A DNA stretch of 64,000 nucleotides from Anaerocolumna sp. MB42-C2 (GCF_030913705.1 NZ_CP133190.1:3557501-3621500); one strand, 5' to 3'; positions 20,401-30,433 are shown, counted from the stretch's first letter. The notes: generated from the letters alone by a model not told the origin. Numbers and translations are program-made.

Positions 20401-21768
20401 TTACATTCTCTTTGCCGCATCAAAAGCTAAAGCGGAACGTTCGCATTCGTCCGGCTGCATGGTTATTTGGAAGCACAACGGACTGCCTTTCATTTTCTCT
20501 GAGGCATAACTGAGACCGTTTGTCCTTTCGTCTAAAAGCGGATGGTCTATTTGTTTGGGGTCACCTAATAGGATAACTTTCGTACCTTTGCCGACTCTCG
20601 TTACGATACCCTTTACCTGTTTGGGGGTCAGGTTTTGCGCCTCATCAATAATTAAGTAGGTTTGTGTAATGGAACGGCCCCGTATAAAGTTCATGGCTTC
20701 TGTTGTAATTATTCCGCGGCCAAACAATTCATCAATCTTGCCTTTTAATTCATTTTCATTTTTATAACGTTCTTTTTCACTGCGGTCTACCAGAATTTCC
20801 AGATTATCAATGATAGGACGTAAATAGGGAGCAATTTTCTCCTGTTCACTTCCCGGTAAAAAGCCGATGTCCTCATCAAATTGGACATTTGGTCTGGTAA
20901 TTAATATTTTACGGTACATTTTACTGTCGGCTTCTAAGGTTTTTTCTAAACCTACGGCCAGGGAATAGAATGTCTTTGCCGTACCTGCAGCGCCTTTTAC
21001 GATTACGAGAGGAGCAGTATCCGCATCCTGCATTAAAGCCTCCTGTAAAAAACGCTGACCGACATTTTTGGGTTTTACACCAAAAGGTTCTGCTTTCAGA
21101 CTTTTTAACGGAATGATAGCATTACCGTCATACCGGCCAAGAAGAGTTTTTTTGCTGCTGGTTTCTGAATGAATGATAAAAAACTGGTTAATTTCCGGTG
21201 AAACCGGAACTTTATCCTCTCCCTCCATCACATATATATTTTTAGGGGAGATTCCTTTTTTCTTAAAATCAGTCATGTATTTATCCGGAGCCAATACATC
21301 CATTCTTCCGGTATATTGTGCCTCAATCTGAGGGGATTGTTCGGTGGTGAAATCTTCAGCCGGAATTCCTAACATCTGGGATTTTAACCGGACTATAATA
21401 TCTTTCGTTACAAGAATTACAGATTCACCTTTATCCATTAAACCCTTACATACTTTTAATATACGGTTATCATTGGATTCCGTATGGAATCCATGGGGAA
21501 GCTCCACTGAGACAAAATTTGCTTCGATTCGAATGATACCTCCGGATGGAATCGGAACACCTTCAAATAAACTTCCAACCTGGCGCAGCTGCTCCAAATA
21601 GCGTATCGCCTGCCTTGCATTAGCACCTCGTTCCCCCTCGTCATTTTTTAACTTATCCAGTTCCTCCAGTACTGCAATGGGAAGAACAACCTTATTCTCT
21701 TCAAAAGAATTCAGGGCATAAGGAGACTGAATTAAAACATTGGTATCAATAACATAAGTTTTTTCCAT
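20401..21768 (-). CDS. PIN-PhoH fusion protein (PhoH2-type RNase/helicase)
   Basis: 455 residues. The N-terminal PIN nuclease domain begins YVIDTNVL with acidic residues including D8; the C-terminal PhoH ATPase domain has Walker A GAAGTAKT (259-266) and Walker B LIIDEAQN, then LLGDPKQID. Characterised PhoH2 proteins unwind and cut RNA. Here both modules look intact. Ribosome binding site AGGAGG before ATG 21768. It stands alone or with the small membrane protein upstream at 21811, from which a terminator-like hairpin separates it. Confidence 0.93.
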   Translation of the reverse strand: MEKTYVIDTNVLIQSPYALNSFEENKVVLPIAVLEELDKLKNDEGERGANARQAIRYLEQLRQVGSLFEGVPIPSGGIIRIEANFVSVELPHGFHTESNDNRILKVCKGLMDKGESVILVTKDIIVRLKSQMLGIPAEDFTTEQSPQIEAQYTGRMDVLAPDKYMTDFKKKGISPKNIYVMEGEDKVPVSPEINQFFIIHSETSSKKTLLGRYDGNAIIPLKSLKAEPFGVKPKNVGQRFLQEALMQDADTAPLVIVKGAAGTAKTFYSLAVGLEKTLEADSKMYRKILITRPNVQFDEDIGFLPGSEQEKIAPYLRPIIDNLEILVDRSEKERYKNENELKGKIDELFGRGIITTEAMNFIRGRSITQTYLIIDEAQNLTPKQVKGIVTRVGKGTKVILLGDPKQIDHPLLDERTNGLSYASEKMKGSPLCFQITMQPDECERSALAFDAAKRM

Positions 21769-21807
21769 AGAAACCTCCTGTATTAGTTATTTTTGGAAAC
21801 AAAATAA

Positions 21808-21836
21808 TGCTTACTGCAGTTTTGCTGCAGCAAGCA
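21808..21836 (-). terminator. Terminator hairpin overlapping a gene end
   Basis: TGCTTACTGCAG and CTGCAGCAAGCA pair over 11 of 12 positions with a TTATTTTG tail on the minus strand. The stem includes the last codons of the small membrane protein gene. Confidence 0.6.
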
Positions 21837-21990
21837 TTTCTTTTACGGACATATTGTCTGTCAGGTCATAAAAGTTTTCACATCTAAAAATATATACAAG
21901 CATAAAAATTGTAAGAATAAACTCAAAACCCAATAAATAAAGGGATGTAAACAGATATGGTTTTTCTGAAATTTCTCTTAGCAGATACAT
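21811..21990 (-). CDS. Small membrane protein of unknown function
   Basis: 59 residues, not recognised. One strongly hydrophobic span (about residues 14-35, SLYLLGFEFILTIFMLVYIF) is followed by a polar tail ending MLAAAKLQ. GGAGG lies 8 nt before ATG 21990; the alternative TTG at 21996 is too close to that site. A direct repeat TTATGTAAAG, twice with a 23-bp period (22059 and 22082), lies about 70 bp upstream and could be a regulator site. Confidence 0.6.
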   Translation of the reverse strand: MYLLREISEKPYLFTSLYLLGFEFILTIFMLVYIFRCENFYDLTDNMSVKEMLAAAKLQ

Positions 21991-22297
21991 AAGCAAAACC
22001 TCCAGTGTTTGGTTGAATCAAGTGGGAGTGTTGTAGGCTTAATTCAATAATAAAGCAGTTATGTAAAGAAATTCATCATAATTATGTAAAGTTCATATTA
22101 TGTTTTTTTAAAACTGATTTTTATAAAGTAATTTGAAAATTAGGATAGCAAAATTATTAATCACATTCACAGTATATCCTCTCTTAATTATATATGAAAA
22201 TCTTTACTCATTTATAACCACAATGGGCTCATATTTACCACATACCATCTTCAGGCGGCATTTTACTGCGGTTAGCTGGCAACTTACCATAATGAAC

Positions 22298-22326
22298 TTG
22301 CGAATAGATAATAAGTAACATACACT
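22298..22326 (+). promoter_or_regulatory. Candidate promoter for the ABC-2/LytTR operon
   Basis: -35-like TTGCGA and -10-like TACACT with 17-bp spacing, 76 nt before the ATPase start. The remainder of 21991-22297 is AT-rich without a supported gene. Confidence 0.45.
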
Positions 22327-22402
22327 TTAATAGAAAATTTTATCTACCAAACGTTTTACAGCCAGGATTAAAAAAAGCAGCAACCAAAGGGAAGGAGACA
22401 AT

Positions 22403-23311
22403 ATGGATCCAATTATAAAAGTATCAAATTTAAAGAAATATTTTAATGAAATTAAAGCTGTGGATGGCATTAATTTTCAGGTAGAAAGAGGGCAGTTATA
22501 TGGCTTTCTTGGAATAAACGGTGCCGGTAAGTCCACTACAATCAATATCTTATGCACCCTGTTAAACAAAACCGAAGGAGAAATTTCCTTATGCGGTTAT
22601 GAGTTGGGTAAGGAAAATGAAAAGATAAGAAATAAAATCGGGGTAGTATTTCAGGATAATTCTTTAGATAACAGGCTGACAATTAAGGAAAATCTTATGA
22701 TACGAGCCTCACTTTATTACAATAATTCCAAGGTAATACAAAAGAATTTGGAATTTGTCTGTGAAATATTAGAGATCGGAGACCTTCTTAGCCGGCAGTT
22801 TCGAAAATTATCCGGTGGACAAAAAAGACGTTGTGAAATTGCCAGAGCGCTTATGAATACACCTGAAATATTATTTTTAGATGAACCGACTACAGGATTA
22901 GATCCCCAGACCAGGCAGAATGTATGGGATAGTATCGAAGTTCTGAGAAAAGAGAAAGATATGACGGTGTTTCTCACAACCCATTATATGGAAGAAGCGG
23001 CAAAAGCACAATATATTGCTATTATGGAGGCCGGAGGGCTGGTTGCGCAGGGAACCCCACATGAATTAAAACAAAAGTATGCCCACGATCTGATAAGGAT
23101 CTATCCGAAAGACAGAGAGAATATTTTACATTTATTAAAAGAGAAAGAATGTATTTTCGAGGAAAGAAGCAATCATATCCGGATTATTATAGAAGATACC
23201 TTATACGGATTAGAAGTATTAAATGATTTAAAAGACTATTTAGGTGCGTGTGAGATAGTTCAGGGTACAATGGATGACGTTTTTCTCAATGTCACCGGTA
23301 AAAGCTTGTAA
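22403..23311 (+). CDS. ABC-2 type exporter ATPase
   Basis: 302 residues. A DrrA/CcmA-like ATPase with Walker A GINGAGKST, signature LSGGQKRRCEIARAL, Walker B ILFLDEPTTGLDP and H-loop TTHYMEEA. The ~80-residue C-terminal extension is typical of ABC-2 drug or polymer exporters. GGAAGGAGA precedes the ATG. It heads a six-gene rightward operon and should energise the permease encoded next. Confidence 0.95.
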   Translation: MDPIIKVSNLKKYFNEIKAVDGINFQVERGQLYGFLGINGAGKSTTINILCTLLNKTEGEISLCGYELGKENEKIRNKIGVVFQDNSLDNRLTIKENLMIRASLYYNNSKVIQKNLEFVCEILEIGDLLSRQFRKLSGGQKRRCEIARALMNTPEILFLDEPTTGLDPQTRQNVWDSIEVLRKEKDMTVFLTTHYMEEAAKAQYIAIMEAGGLVAQGTPHELKQKYAHDLIRIYPKDRENILHLLKEKECIFEERSNHIRIIIEDTLYGLEVLNDLKDYLGACEIVQGTMDDVFLNVTGKSL

Positions 23312-23374
23312 ACTTTAGTTTATTATTTAGATTTCATGTTATATATTATCTTAGTTTTTTAAAGGAGGACAAAA

Positions 23375-24286
23375 ATGACTTTAATAAATTTAATAAAAAG
23401 AAATACACTAGTTTATTCCAGAAATAGAGCAAATGTGTTTTTTTCTTTATTATCTATGTTCATTATTATTGGTTTAATGGCTATATTTTTAGGAAATATG
23501 AATGCAGACAGCGTAGTAGATCTGCTGAATCAGTATGGCGGTATGCGTGATGCAGCCGCAGACAGGGATAATGCGGAACAGTTAGTTCTGTTATGGACTC
23601 TTGCAGGTATCATAGTGGTGAACTCTGTAACAATTACATTAACGATGGTTGGATTTATGGTAGAGGATGAGGATCAACAGAAATTGTCCAGTTTTTATGT
23701 AGCGCCGGTGAATAGGGCAATCTTTGTCTTAGGTTATATTCTGGCAGCAGTTATCATGGGTATTGTAATTTGCCTCTTTACACTGGGTGTGGGAGAATTT
23801 TATGTATGGCTTACCGGAGGAATCCTGTTGGGCATGGAACAATTTCTGCAGATTCTGTTCTATATAATATTAAATGTATTTATGTCAGCCAGTATGGTAT
23901 TTTTTATTGCCAATTTTGTACACAGCACCAGTGCATTTTCCGGGCTGAGTACAATTATTGGTACCCTTGTTGGTTTTTTATCAGCCATATATCTTCCTAT
24001 GGGAATGCTCCCGTCCAATATACAGAGAGTGTTAAAATGCCTTCCCCTCCTTCACGGCTGTTCCTTAATGAGGAGTGTATTTACCGAAACAGCATTGAAG
24101 ACCACGTTTAAGAACTGCCCCAACCAACTTACGGATGGTTATAAGGAATATATGGGGATAACCATACATTGGGGGGAACATATCATTAGCAGTCAATTTC
24201 AGGTGTTTTTTTTGTTAATAAGTGGTATAATTTTAATTGTAATGTCTGCATTGATTCAAAGAAAACGAAATACAGTTGTTAGATAG
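23375..24286 (+). CDS. ABC-2 type exporter permease
   Basis: 303 residues with six predicted membrane helices. One large extracytoplasmic loop follows helix 1, and AGIIVVNSVTITLTMVGFMV begins the core, the ABC2_membrane layout. It pairs with the ATPase 64 nt upstream. AAAGGAGG precedes the ATG. Substrate unknown; the regulator-membrane protein set downstream suggests a regulated stress or peptide function. Confidence 0.93.
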   Translation: MTLINLIKRNTLVYSRNRANVFFSLLSMFIIIGLMAIFLGNMNADSVVDLLNQYGGMRDAAADRDNAEQLVLLWTLAGIIVVNSVTITLTMVGFMVEDEDQQKLSSFYVAPVNRAIFVLGYILAAVIMGIVICLFTLGVGEFYVWLTGGILLGMEQFLQILFYIILNVFMSASMVFFIANFVHSTSAFSGLSTIIGTLVGFLSAIYLPMGMLPSNIQRVLKCLPLLHGCSLMRSVFTETALKTTFKNCPNQLTDGYKEYMGITIHWGEHIISSQFQVFFLLISGIILIVMSALIQRKRNTVVR

Positions 24287-24298
24287 GAGCCAGTCACC

Positions 24299-24736
24299 AT
24301 GAAAATTATTATCGAAGATATCAATCCCGGGGAGGAAGAACAGATTATCATACGATGCAGAAATTTAGACGATACTGTTTTAAAATTGATATCGGAACTC
24401 AAAGCAGGGCAGAAAAAGCTTAACGGAATAAAAGATGGTATGATTACTATGATTGATGCAAAAAATGTTTATTATTTCGAAGGAGTCGATAATAAGGTGT
24501 TTATTTACTGTAAGCAAACGATATATGAATCAAAACTTAAATTATATGAGATAGAAGAGAACTACGAGAATTCTAACTTCTTTAGAGCTTCTAAATCGGT
24601 AATATTAAATATTACGAAAATAAAGAGTCTTAGCCCGGCCTTTTCAGGGAGATTCGAGGCATTGTTGTTTAATGGCGAAAAAGTGGTCATTTCAAGGCAA
24701 TATGTACCCGAGCTTAAGAAAAGACTTGGATTATAA
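24299..24736 (+). CDS. Stand-alone LytTR DNA-binding regulator
   Basis: 145 residues. No receiver domain; the C-terminal ~100 residues form a LytTR domain (YYFEGVDNKVFIY, FFRASKSVILNI, VISRQYVPELKK). Starts 12 nt after the permease. Directly followed by a DUF3021 membrane protein; LytTR plus such a partner is the arrangement of streptococcal LytTR regulatory systems, in which the membrane protein holds the regulator inactive. Likely controls this operon. Confidence 0.92.
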   Translation: MKIIIEDINPGEEEQIIIRCRNLDDTVLKLISELKAGQKKLNGIKDGMITMIDAKNVYYFEGVDNKVFIYCKQTIYESKLKLYEIEENYENSNFFRASKSVILNITKIKSLSPAFSGRFEALLFNGEKVVISRQYVPELKKRLGL

Positions 24737-24748
24737 GGAGGCAGGAAT

Positions 24749-25177
24749 ATGTCAACCATAAAAAGTATGTTACAGGTTTTTATCAATGTTACTGCTGGTA
24801 ATACCATAGGTGCAGCAGTTTATCTTGCAGTTTTTGATCGGGATTATCAGTTTAATTATACTTTTCTCTTGCAGTTCATTGGTATTGCAGCGATTTGCGC
24901 TCTGGGAGACCTTATATTCTACTCCAGAAAAGAATTAAGTAAAAAACAGATTAAATTCCGTTTGGTCCTGCATTATATATTTGTTAACATAATAGTAATT
25001 GGCGGTGCATTTATTTTCAGTTGGGTTGAACCGGGTGAAATGATAAATATTATATTCCTGTTCGGATTAGTGTCCGTTATTTATATATGCATTACAACGG
25101 CGATGTTTAAAAATGATAAAAAAACAGCGGAGGATCTAAATAAAAAATTAAAGAACATTCAAAACAAAGAAGAATAA
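24749..25177 (+). CDS. DUF3021 membrane protein, likely partner of the LytTR regulator
   Basis: 142 residues with four predicted membrane helices and a short lysine-rich C-terminal tail, matching DUF3021 in length and topology. AAGGAGG is upstream; only 12 nt separate it from the LytTR gene. By analogy with BrsM/HdrM it probably sequesters the regulator at the membrane until a signal arrives. The analogy is inferred from neighbourhood and topology. Confidence 0.85.
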   Translation: MSTIKSMLQVFINVTAGNTIGAAVYLAVFDRDYQFNYTFLLQFIGIAAICALGDLIFYSRKELSKKQIKFRLVLHYIFVNIIVIGGAFIFSWVEPGEMINIIFLFGLVSVIYICITTAMFKNDKKTAEDLNKKLKNIQNKEE

Positions 25178-25194
25178 AAAATAGGGGTGAGGGA

Positions 25195-26088
25195 ATGGCG
25201 TTAAATAAGAAAATACTTGCAGCTGGGTTAATTTTAGTAATATTAACTTTATCAGGAAGTATATTTTTCGTTTATTATTGCAGACTTAGTGAACCGGTAT
25301 TTTTACAGCATTATTATGAATGTCAGCTTCCGGCTGATGGTACTGATAATGGAGAAAATATGTTTGAACTTCATTATCTTGCCAACCGGTCAGATACAAA
25401 AGAAGTAACCGGCATCACTTTTAAGGAAGCTCCGGGGCTTAATTTTTATGCAACGGAAAATAATGAGAGGGGCGGAATGGTATTTTGGAAAAATAATACC
25501 TTTGAACAGAAAGGAATGGTATACGGACGGTATTCCTTACGAACGGTGTATGTAAATATGATTTATGACAGCAATACGGAGCAGTATGATAAGTCTCAGC
25601 TGTCACAGGGGACTTTTTTATTCTCTGATGGCAGACAGGTGAATGCTGATATCGGTAAAATTGTATTTTACAAACAAGATTATTCGAATCAATACCTGGA
25701 TTCCTATTCCGGTTCCAGTTCTTCGGATGGCACTTCCTCTGTGTCATTTAATGTGAAAACGGATTTATCTTTGAAAAAAATAGACTCCTTGCTAAGGACA
25801 GAAGCAGATCATTTGTATCAGATTAAGGCAGATGGAATTGACAGCAAAGAGATTAACGGAATTCAATACAGCGCCGGAAGCACTTTAAATGTTACCAGTA
25901 AACTAAAAACACCGTTGGGTTATGGTGACCAGTTTTCTTTTTATAATATTAAGCCCTGTATCTTTTTTAAAACACCGGAAGGAAATATAGATACCGTAAG
26001 ATTATATAATTTTGAATATAATACGATGAATCAGAATTTTACGTGGATACAGATCTTTAAATATTTAGAGGGAAAGGGGAAGTTATAG
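25195..26088 (+). CDS. Membrane-anchored extracytoplasmic protein, unknown
   Basis: 297 residues, not recognised. An N-terminal hydrophobic segment (about residues 7-29) without a lipobox anchors a large polar domain predicted outside the cell, rich in Tyr, Asn and Ser, including the run SYSGSSSSDGTSS near residue 170. No catalytic motif is evident. It begins 18 nt after the DUF3021 gene and ends one base before the next, so it belongs to the exporter operon. Could be a signal sensor, or an accessory or immunity protein. Confidence 0.75.
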   Translation: MALNKKILAAGLILVILTLSGSIFFVYYCRLSEPVFLQHYYECQLPADGTDNGENMFELHYLANRSDTKEVTGITFKEAPGLNFYATENNERGGMVFWKNNTFEQKGMVYGRYSLRTVYVNMIYDSNTEQYDKSQLSQGTFLFSDGRQVNADIGKIVFYKQDYSNQYLDSYSGSSSSDGTSSVSFNVKTDLSLKKIDSLLRTEADHLYQIKADGIDSKEINGIQYSAGSTLNVTSKLKTPLGYGDQFSFYNIKPCIFFKTPEGNIDTVRLYNFEYNTMNQNFTWIQIFKYLEGKGKL

Positions 26089-26661
26089 ATGTCACAGGGG
26101 TATAAAACTATTTTCTGGGGAATTATTTTTATCAGTTTTCATATTAATCTTGGAAGTTTTCAGATTCTGCCTGGTTTCATCGGATGGGCCATGGTTGCAA
26201 GCGGAATCAGTCAACTGAGAACGGTTTATAACAGTGGCAGATTTAAAAAAGCCTCTGTTATTGCGCTTATAGCTGTACTTCATTCCATCATCGGTTTATT
26301 GATAACGTTTCGGTACCCATATGCAGATAACTCCTCCCCATTTATGATGTCGTGGATGATTCTCATAAGTATATTGGAGATAGTAATAGAATACCTTATT
26401 ATACATGGTTCCGTAGAGTATTTATACCATGGGGATGATATAGAAACCGCAGACAATATTGTAAAATTATTTCGGGTTTATCTTATTATCTATTTTGTGA
26501 ATACTATTTTAATATGTATAGCATTCACACTTTATAACAATTCCCTAACCGTTTTTGCGGCATTAATCGGGATAGTTTTAAGAGTCTGGTTTTTAGCATT
26601 AACCAGCAGACTTAAGAATTATCAACGGGACGAAGTATCGACAGATTATCGGGAAGAGTAA
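26089..26661 (+). CDS. Polytopic membrane protein, unknown
   Basis: 190 residues with about five hydrophobic segments and a charged C-terminal tail; no family recognised. It abuts the preceding gene with no spacer, the ribosome binding site AAAGGGGAAG lying inside it, which implies coupling. Last gene of the operon, followed by a strong terminator. The two unknown proteins may work together with the ABC-2 exporter. Confidence 0.75.
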   Translation: MSQGYKTIFWGIIFISFHINLGSFQILPGFIGWAMVASGISQLRTVYNSGRFKKASVIALIAVLHSIIGLLITFRYPYADNSSPFMMSWMILISILEIVIEYLIIHGSVEYLYHGDDIETADNIVKLFRVYLIIYFVNTILICIAFTLYNNSLTVFAALIGIVLRVWFLALTSRLKNYQRDEVSTDYREE

Positions 26662-26700
26662 ATAATTTTGAAAGTTTAAAATAGAAAGCAATAAGATATA

Positions 26701-26721
26701 GGCTGGGCGCATTGCCCAGCC
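26701..26721 (+). terminator. Rho-independent terminator of the ABC-2/LytTR operon
   Basis: Eight-bp GC-rich stem GGCTGGGC/GCCCAGCC with loop GCATT, then TGTTTCTT. Confidence 0.85.
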
Positions 26722-26875
26722 TGTTTCTTCCTAAATTATAATTTCAAAAAAATTAATATTAAAATCTTCCTTTAGAAAAGTTTATCATTTTTGTATGAAA
26801 TCTAACAGAATATTTAAAAAGCAATTATCACATATTAAATATGTAACCCACCATAACAAAATCTTAGGAGGTATT

Positions 26876-27061
26876 ATGAAAAACAAATATAATGGTACGT
26901 CATCTAAAAATTCATATAACGATAGTTCTCGAAATGAAACAACAAGTAATGACAGCAGTTTAAAAGATTGTAAGGAGAACTTCCGTAATATTGGCAGCAG
27001 AAATGAAAAGAATTCAAGTAATGATTCTACCAAGGATATAGTAGATAAAAATAATTGTTAG
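26876..27061 (+). CDS. Small Asn/Ser-rich hydrophilic protein
   Basis: 61 residues, no family assigned. About half the residues are Asn, Ser or Lys, in loose repeats like SKNSYNDSSRNET; a single C-terminal Cys and one internal Cys. No signal peptide or membrane segment. A near-ideal AGGAGG four nt before ATG 26876 supports translation; the frame extends 27 codons upstream without need. Own terminator at 27093. Comparable low-complexity small proteins occur in spore-forming Clostridia; a spore or disorder-related role is only a guess. Confidence 0.65.
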   Translation: MKNKYNGTSSKNSYNDSSRNETTSNDSSLKDCKENFRNIGSRNEKNSSNDSTKDIVDKNNC

Positions 27062-27092
27062 TTATCATTATAAGTGAAGTATTTTAATATTC

Positions 27093-27124
27093 TAAGACTA
27101 TCAATAATAGATAGTCTTATTTTA
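27093..27124 (+). terminator. Terminator after the Asn/Ser-rich gene
   Basis: Nine-bp stem AAGACTATC/GATAGTCTT followed by ATTTTATG. Confidence 0.8.
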
Positions 27125-27201
27125 TGTAAATTTATGAATATATCCAAACTTACATTTTTAATTTGGTGGTTATGGCTGTGCCCGTTAGGAATTGTAATGA
27201 C

Positions 27202-27888
27202 TTAATCAATTACTCCGTCTCGTACTGTAATGATCCGGCTGCTGCTTTTGGCAGCTTCCGGCGAATGTGTTACCATGATGATTGTTTGTCCGCTTTCCCG
27301 GTTAATATCATGTAACAGGTGCATAATTTCTGCTCCGGTATTGCTGTCTAGATTACCTGTAGGCTCATCTGCAAATATAATTTCAGGGTTTCCGATCAAT
27401 GCGCGGGCGATTGCTACGCGCTGCTGTTGTCCTCCTGACAATTCCCGGGGAGTATGCCTGCGCCTGTCAGATAAGCCCACCACTTCTAAGATGTGATTTA
27501 GCTGTTTCTTGTAATCCCTCATTCGCTTGCCATCTAAAAGTAATGGGAGCATAATATTCTCTTCTACATTCAGGTTAGGAATAAGATTATAAAACTGAAA
27601 TACAAAGCCTATATTTTGACGTCGAATTCTGCTCATTTGTTCATCTTTGAAGCGGGATATATCTGTTCCATTCAAGTGAACAAAACCGCCCGTCGGAGCG
27701 TCCAAACCGCCAAGAATATAAAGCAGTGTGCTTTTTCCGGAGCCGGACGGCCCCATGATGGATACAAATTCACCCTGCATTACCTGCAAGGATACGTCTT
27801 TTAATACCTTTGTGATGGTATCGCCAAGCCGAAAGTCTTTCACGATATGTTTGCCCTCGACGGCAATATTAGCAACGAATGGTTTCAT
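27202..27888 (-). CDS. MacB/LolD-type ABC transporter ATPase
   Basis: 228 residues. Walker A GPSGSGKST, signature LSGGQQQRVAIARAL, Walker B IIFADEPTGNLDS and H-loop VTHSPEAA; DEPTGNLD is typical of FtsX-type mechanotransmission systems. GGAGG lies 8 nt before ATG 27888, so the TTG at 27903 is not used. It is the last gene of the leftward cluster and should pair with the FtsX-type permease upstream, which is interrupted. Relatives expel peptide antibiotics or handle lipoproteins. Confidence 0.93.
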   Translation of the reverse strand: MKPFVANIAVEGKHIVKDFRLGDTITKVLKDVSLQVMQGEFVSIMGPSGSGKSTLLYILGGLDAPTGGFVHLNGTDISRFKDEQMSRIRRQNIGFVFQFYNLIPNLNVEENIMLPLLLDGKRMRDYKKQLNHILEVVGLSDRRRHTPRELSGGQQQRVAIARALIGNPEIIFADEPTGNLDSNTGAEIMHLLHDINRESGQTIIMVTHSPEAAKSSSRIITVRDGVID

Positions 27889-27911
27889 CTGTAAATCCTC
27901 CAATTTCTTTA

Positions 27912-30392
27912 TTATTCAAATTTAATTTCTTCAACTAATTTCATCTTGCGGCTTTTGAAAATCGGAACGATGGAACCCAACAAAGTGATTAGTATGCCCA
28001 TAACACCGGTCATGAGAAATGTCTTGATACTAAGCTGTGGCACCATCTGTATTTTGGGGCCAGCCACAAGAAAAATCGTTTGTATTTCCATATAGGAAAC
28101 AAAGATAGCGATTACCGCACCAATCAGACCGGAGGAAAATCCCTCTATCAACGTCATTCTCATATTCTGGCGATTGCTCAATCCAACGGATTTATACATA
28201 GCAATTGCGCGGCGCTTATACATATAGTTAATCAAAAGATTATTGATAACGCCCACTGTTGCCAGAAGCAAAATGAAGTAGGTCATACTGTGCATAGGCT
28301 GTAAAAAGGCTCCCACGGTAGAAAGAGCGTCCGTGTTAAATTCCTCCACCGTCCGGCTCCAATTCGAGGTATCTCCGAACAGATCACGGATTTGCACCAT
28401 GATTGCATCTGGGTCAGTGGCAGTATAGGCTAAAAAACCATAGGCTGTTTTGCCAAAATCGGAAACCGCATAGGTCGAGGGAATTACCGCTTCCACATCG
28501 GTTGCTCTCGACTTGAAACCGGCAACTACAACATAAGTGTTAGCTGCGGCTCCATTTGACAAGGTAAAAGTATCACCTACGGAAAATCCCGTCCGTTCCA
28601 TACAGCTTTCGCTTAATATAATTGACCGTTTTGCGGCAAAAGCGGAAAATACTTGTTCCCGCATTCTACTTTCTGTGTAGTGAAGTGCAAACATGGAACT
28701 ATACCATTCCAGATTGTCCGTTGCTTCAAGTCGTGAAAAAGTAATATCGTTCCCATGCACTTCGTTCTTATACACAAAAAGGGGCAGTACCTTTTTTATG
28801 CCGTCCATGCTTTCCACCCTCTCCACAAAGTCCGGCTCCATTTGTCCGTCAGCAAAACCTTGTAACTCTGCACCGTTGAATACGTCGCTGATATAGGTGG
28901 TTACAAAATTCCCAACAATGCTGATTGCTATGACAGCGGAAATACTGATAAAAAGCAATGTAATGTTCTGTGTTATGCTTTTGTTGTCCCTCATGTTCCT
29001 TGCGGCAAGTCTACCTTCATTTTTGAAAATCAGACCATACTAGTGTTCCAGTCCCATAAAAATCAGGTTTGTCATAAGAGGAATGACCAGTATCGTTGCG
29101 GCTATCAATCCTAACAAGGAAAAACCACCCGCCAGATATAACATTTTTCCCGAAACAACCTTTGGCAAAAATACGGAAATCAAAAACAGGATTATTCCAA
29201 TCCCGACGATAAAGGACCTGGGGATGCGTTTTTCCTCTACAGTTCCTAGCACAACATCCTTGATTGGCAGGCGGCTTGCCCGGCGTACCGGGAGCCATGC
29301 ACTCAGTAAAGAAACGGCAATAGCCACAGTAAATGAAATCATGATACTGAGCGGTGAAATAACAACGGGGATTTCAATTCCCTGTGATAGAGATTGCCCC
29401 ATGCCATGTAAAATCAGTTTCAGCACAAACATTCCTACCGGAATACCAATCAGTCCACCCATACAGCCATATAGCAAACTTTCCAAAAGCAGAATGCGGG
29501 TAACCGCTTTTTGGGTCGCTCCAATGCTGCGAAACGTCCCGATTACCGGAAGTCGGTCTAGCGTGATTACCTTGTAGCTACTGTAAATGATAAAGATGCT
29601 TATTGTCAGAGAGAAAAAGCTAATTAGGAAAAACGGCATAGATTTTTGCCTTGCATCAGCTGTAATCTGTGCTTCGTTTACAATTTTAGACACTTTGTAG
29701 CTGCTGCTAGAAAGCTTCGCCTTCAGCTCACTTATTAAATCACCTGTGGATACGCCCTTGGCGGGTTTAACCAAAATTTCACTGTATCCATCCGTTTGTC
29801 CTAAAAGTTCAGTCAATGTAGAAAGAGGCAAAAGAGCTGTTGCGCCCCTTGTATGCCTCAAAAAGACAGTATCATAGGCGGCAATTTTTGCTACTTCAAA
29901 ACTGACAGGGCTTCCACCTATTTGCAGGGTAATGGTATCACCTTTTTCAATTCCATATTTAGAAGTAAACCGATCCGGCAGAATAATTTTGTTATGGTCG
30001 AAGTCAGTGATTTCTCCGCCATCTAACAAACGCGGCTTATTGATTTGGTTAAGCTGCGAGAGGTCAGCAGCAATCAGGTCAACCGTTTCGTAATAGCCGT
30101 TTTCGTGATATAAGGAACTTTCCTCCAGCATACCGACACTTGTCCCAATAGAGGATAAATCAGGAATTGCACTTATATCAATTGTGTTCGTGTCATCTGT
30201 GACGGTAACGGAAATCGATGCGCTTCCCGCCATGCCCTGTGCCATTTTCCGCTGTGCGCTTTCATAGGAGACACCAATAGAAAAAGACACAAACAGCAAT
30301 GTAGTGGATAGAAGTATCGACAGCAACATAACGACTGTTCTTGTTTTGCGTTCTTTTACATTCGTCAGAATGTATATCAATATGATTTTCAA
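27912..30392 (-). pseudogene. FtsX-type ABC permease interrupted by an in-frame amber codon
   Basis: One 827-codon reading frame with a TAG at 29040-29042 (codon 451). The part before is 450 residues with signal-anchor helix, periplasmic MacB-like domain and FtsX core; after the TAG the same frame continues FKNEGRLAARNMRDNKS with the second periplasmic and FtsX domains to 27912. No frameshift is needed, so this is a single missing sense codon. Re-initiation at ATG 28994 (AAGG just upstream) could give a second half. The start is TTG 30392 with AGGTG upstream. Either a nonsense mutation, amber read-through, split function or a sequence error. Confidence 0.8.
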
Positions 30393-30433
30393 TCAAACAC
30401 CTGCTTTCTATTGGAGATAAATCATTTAGTGAC

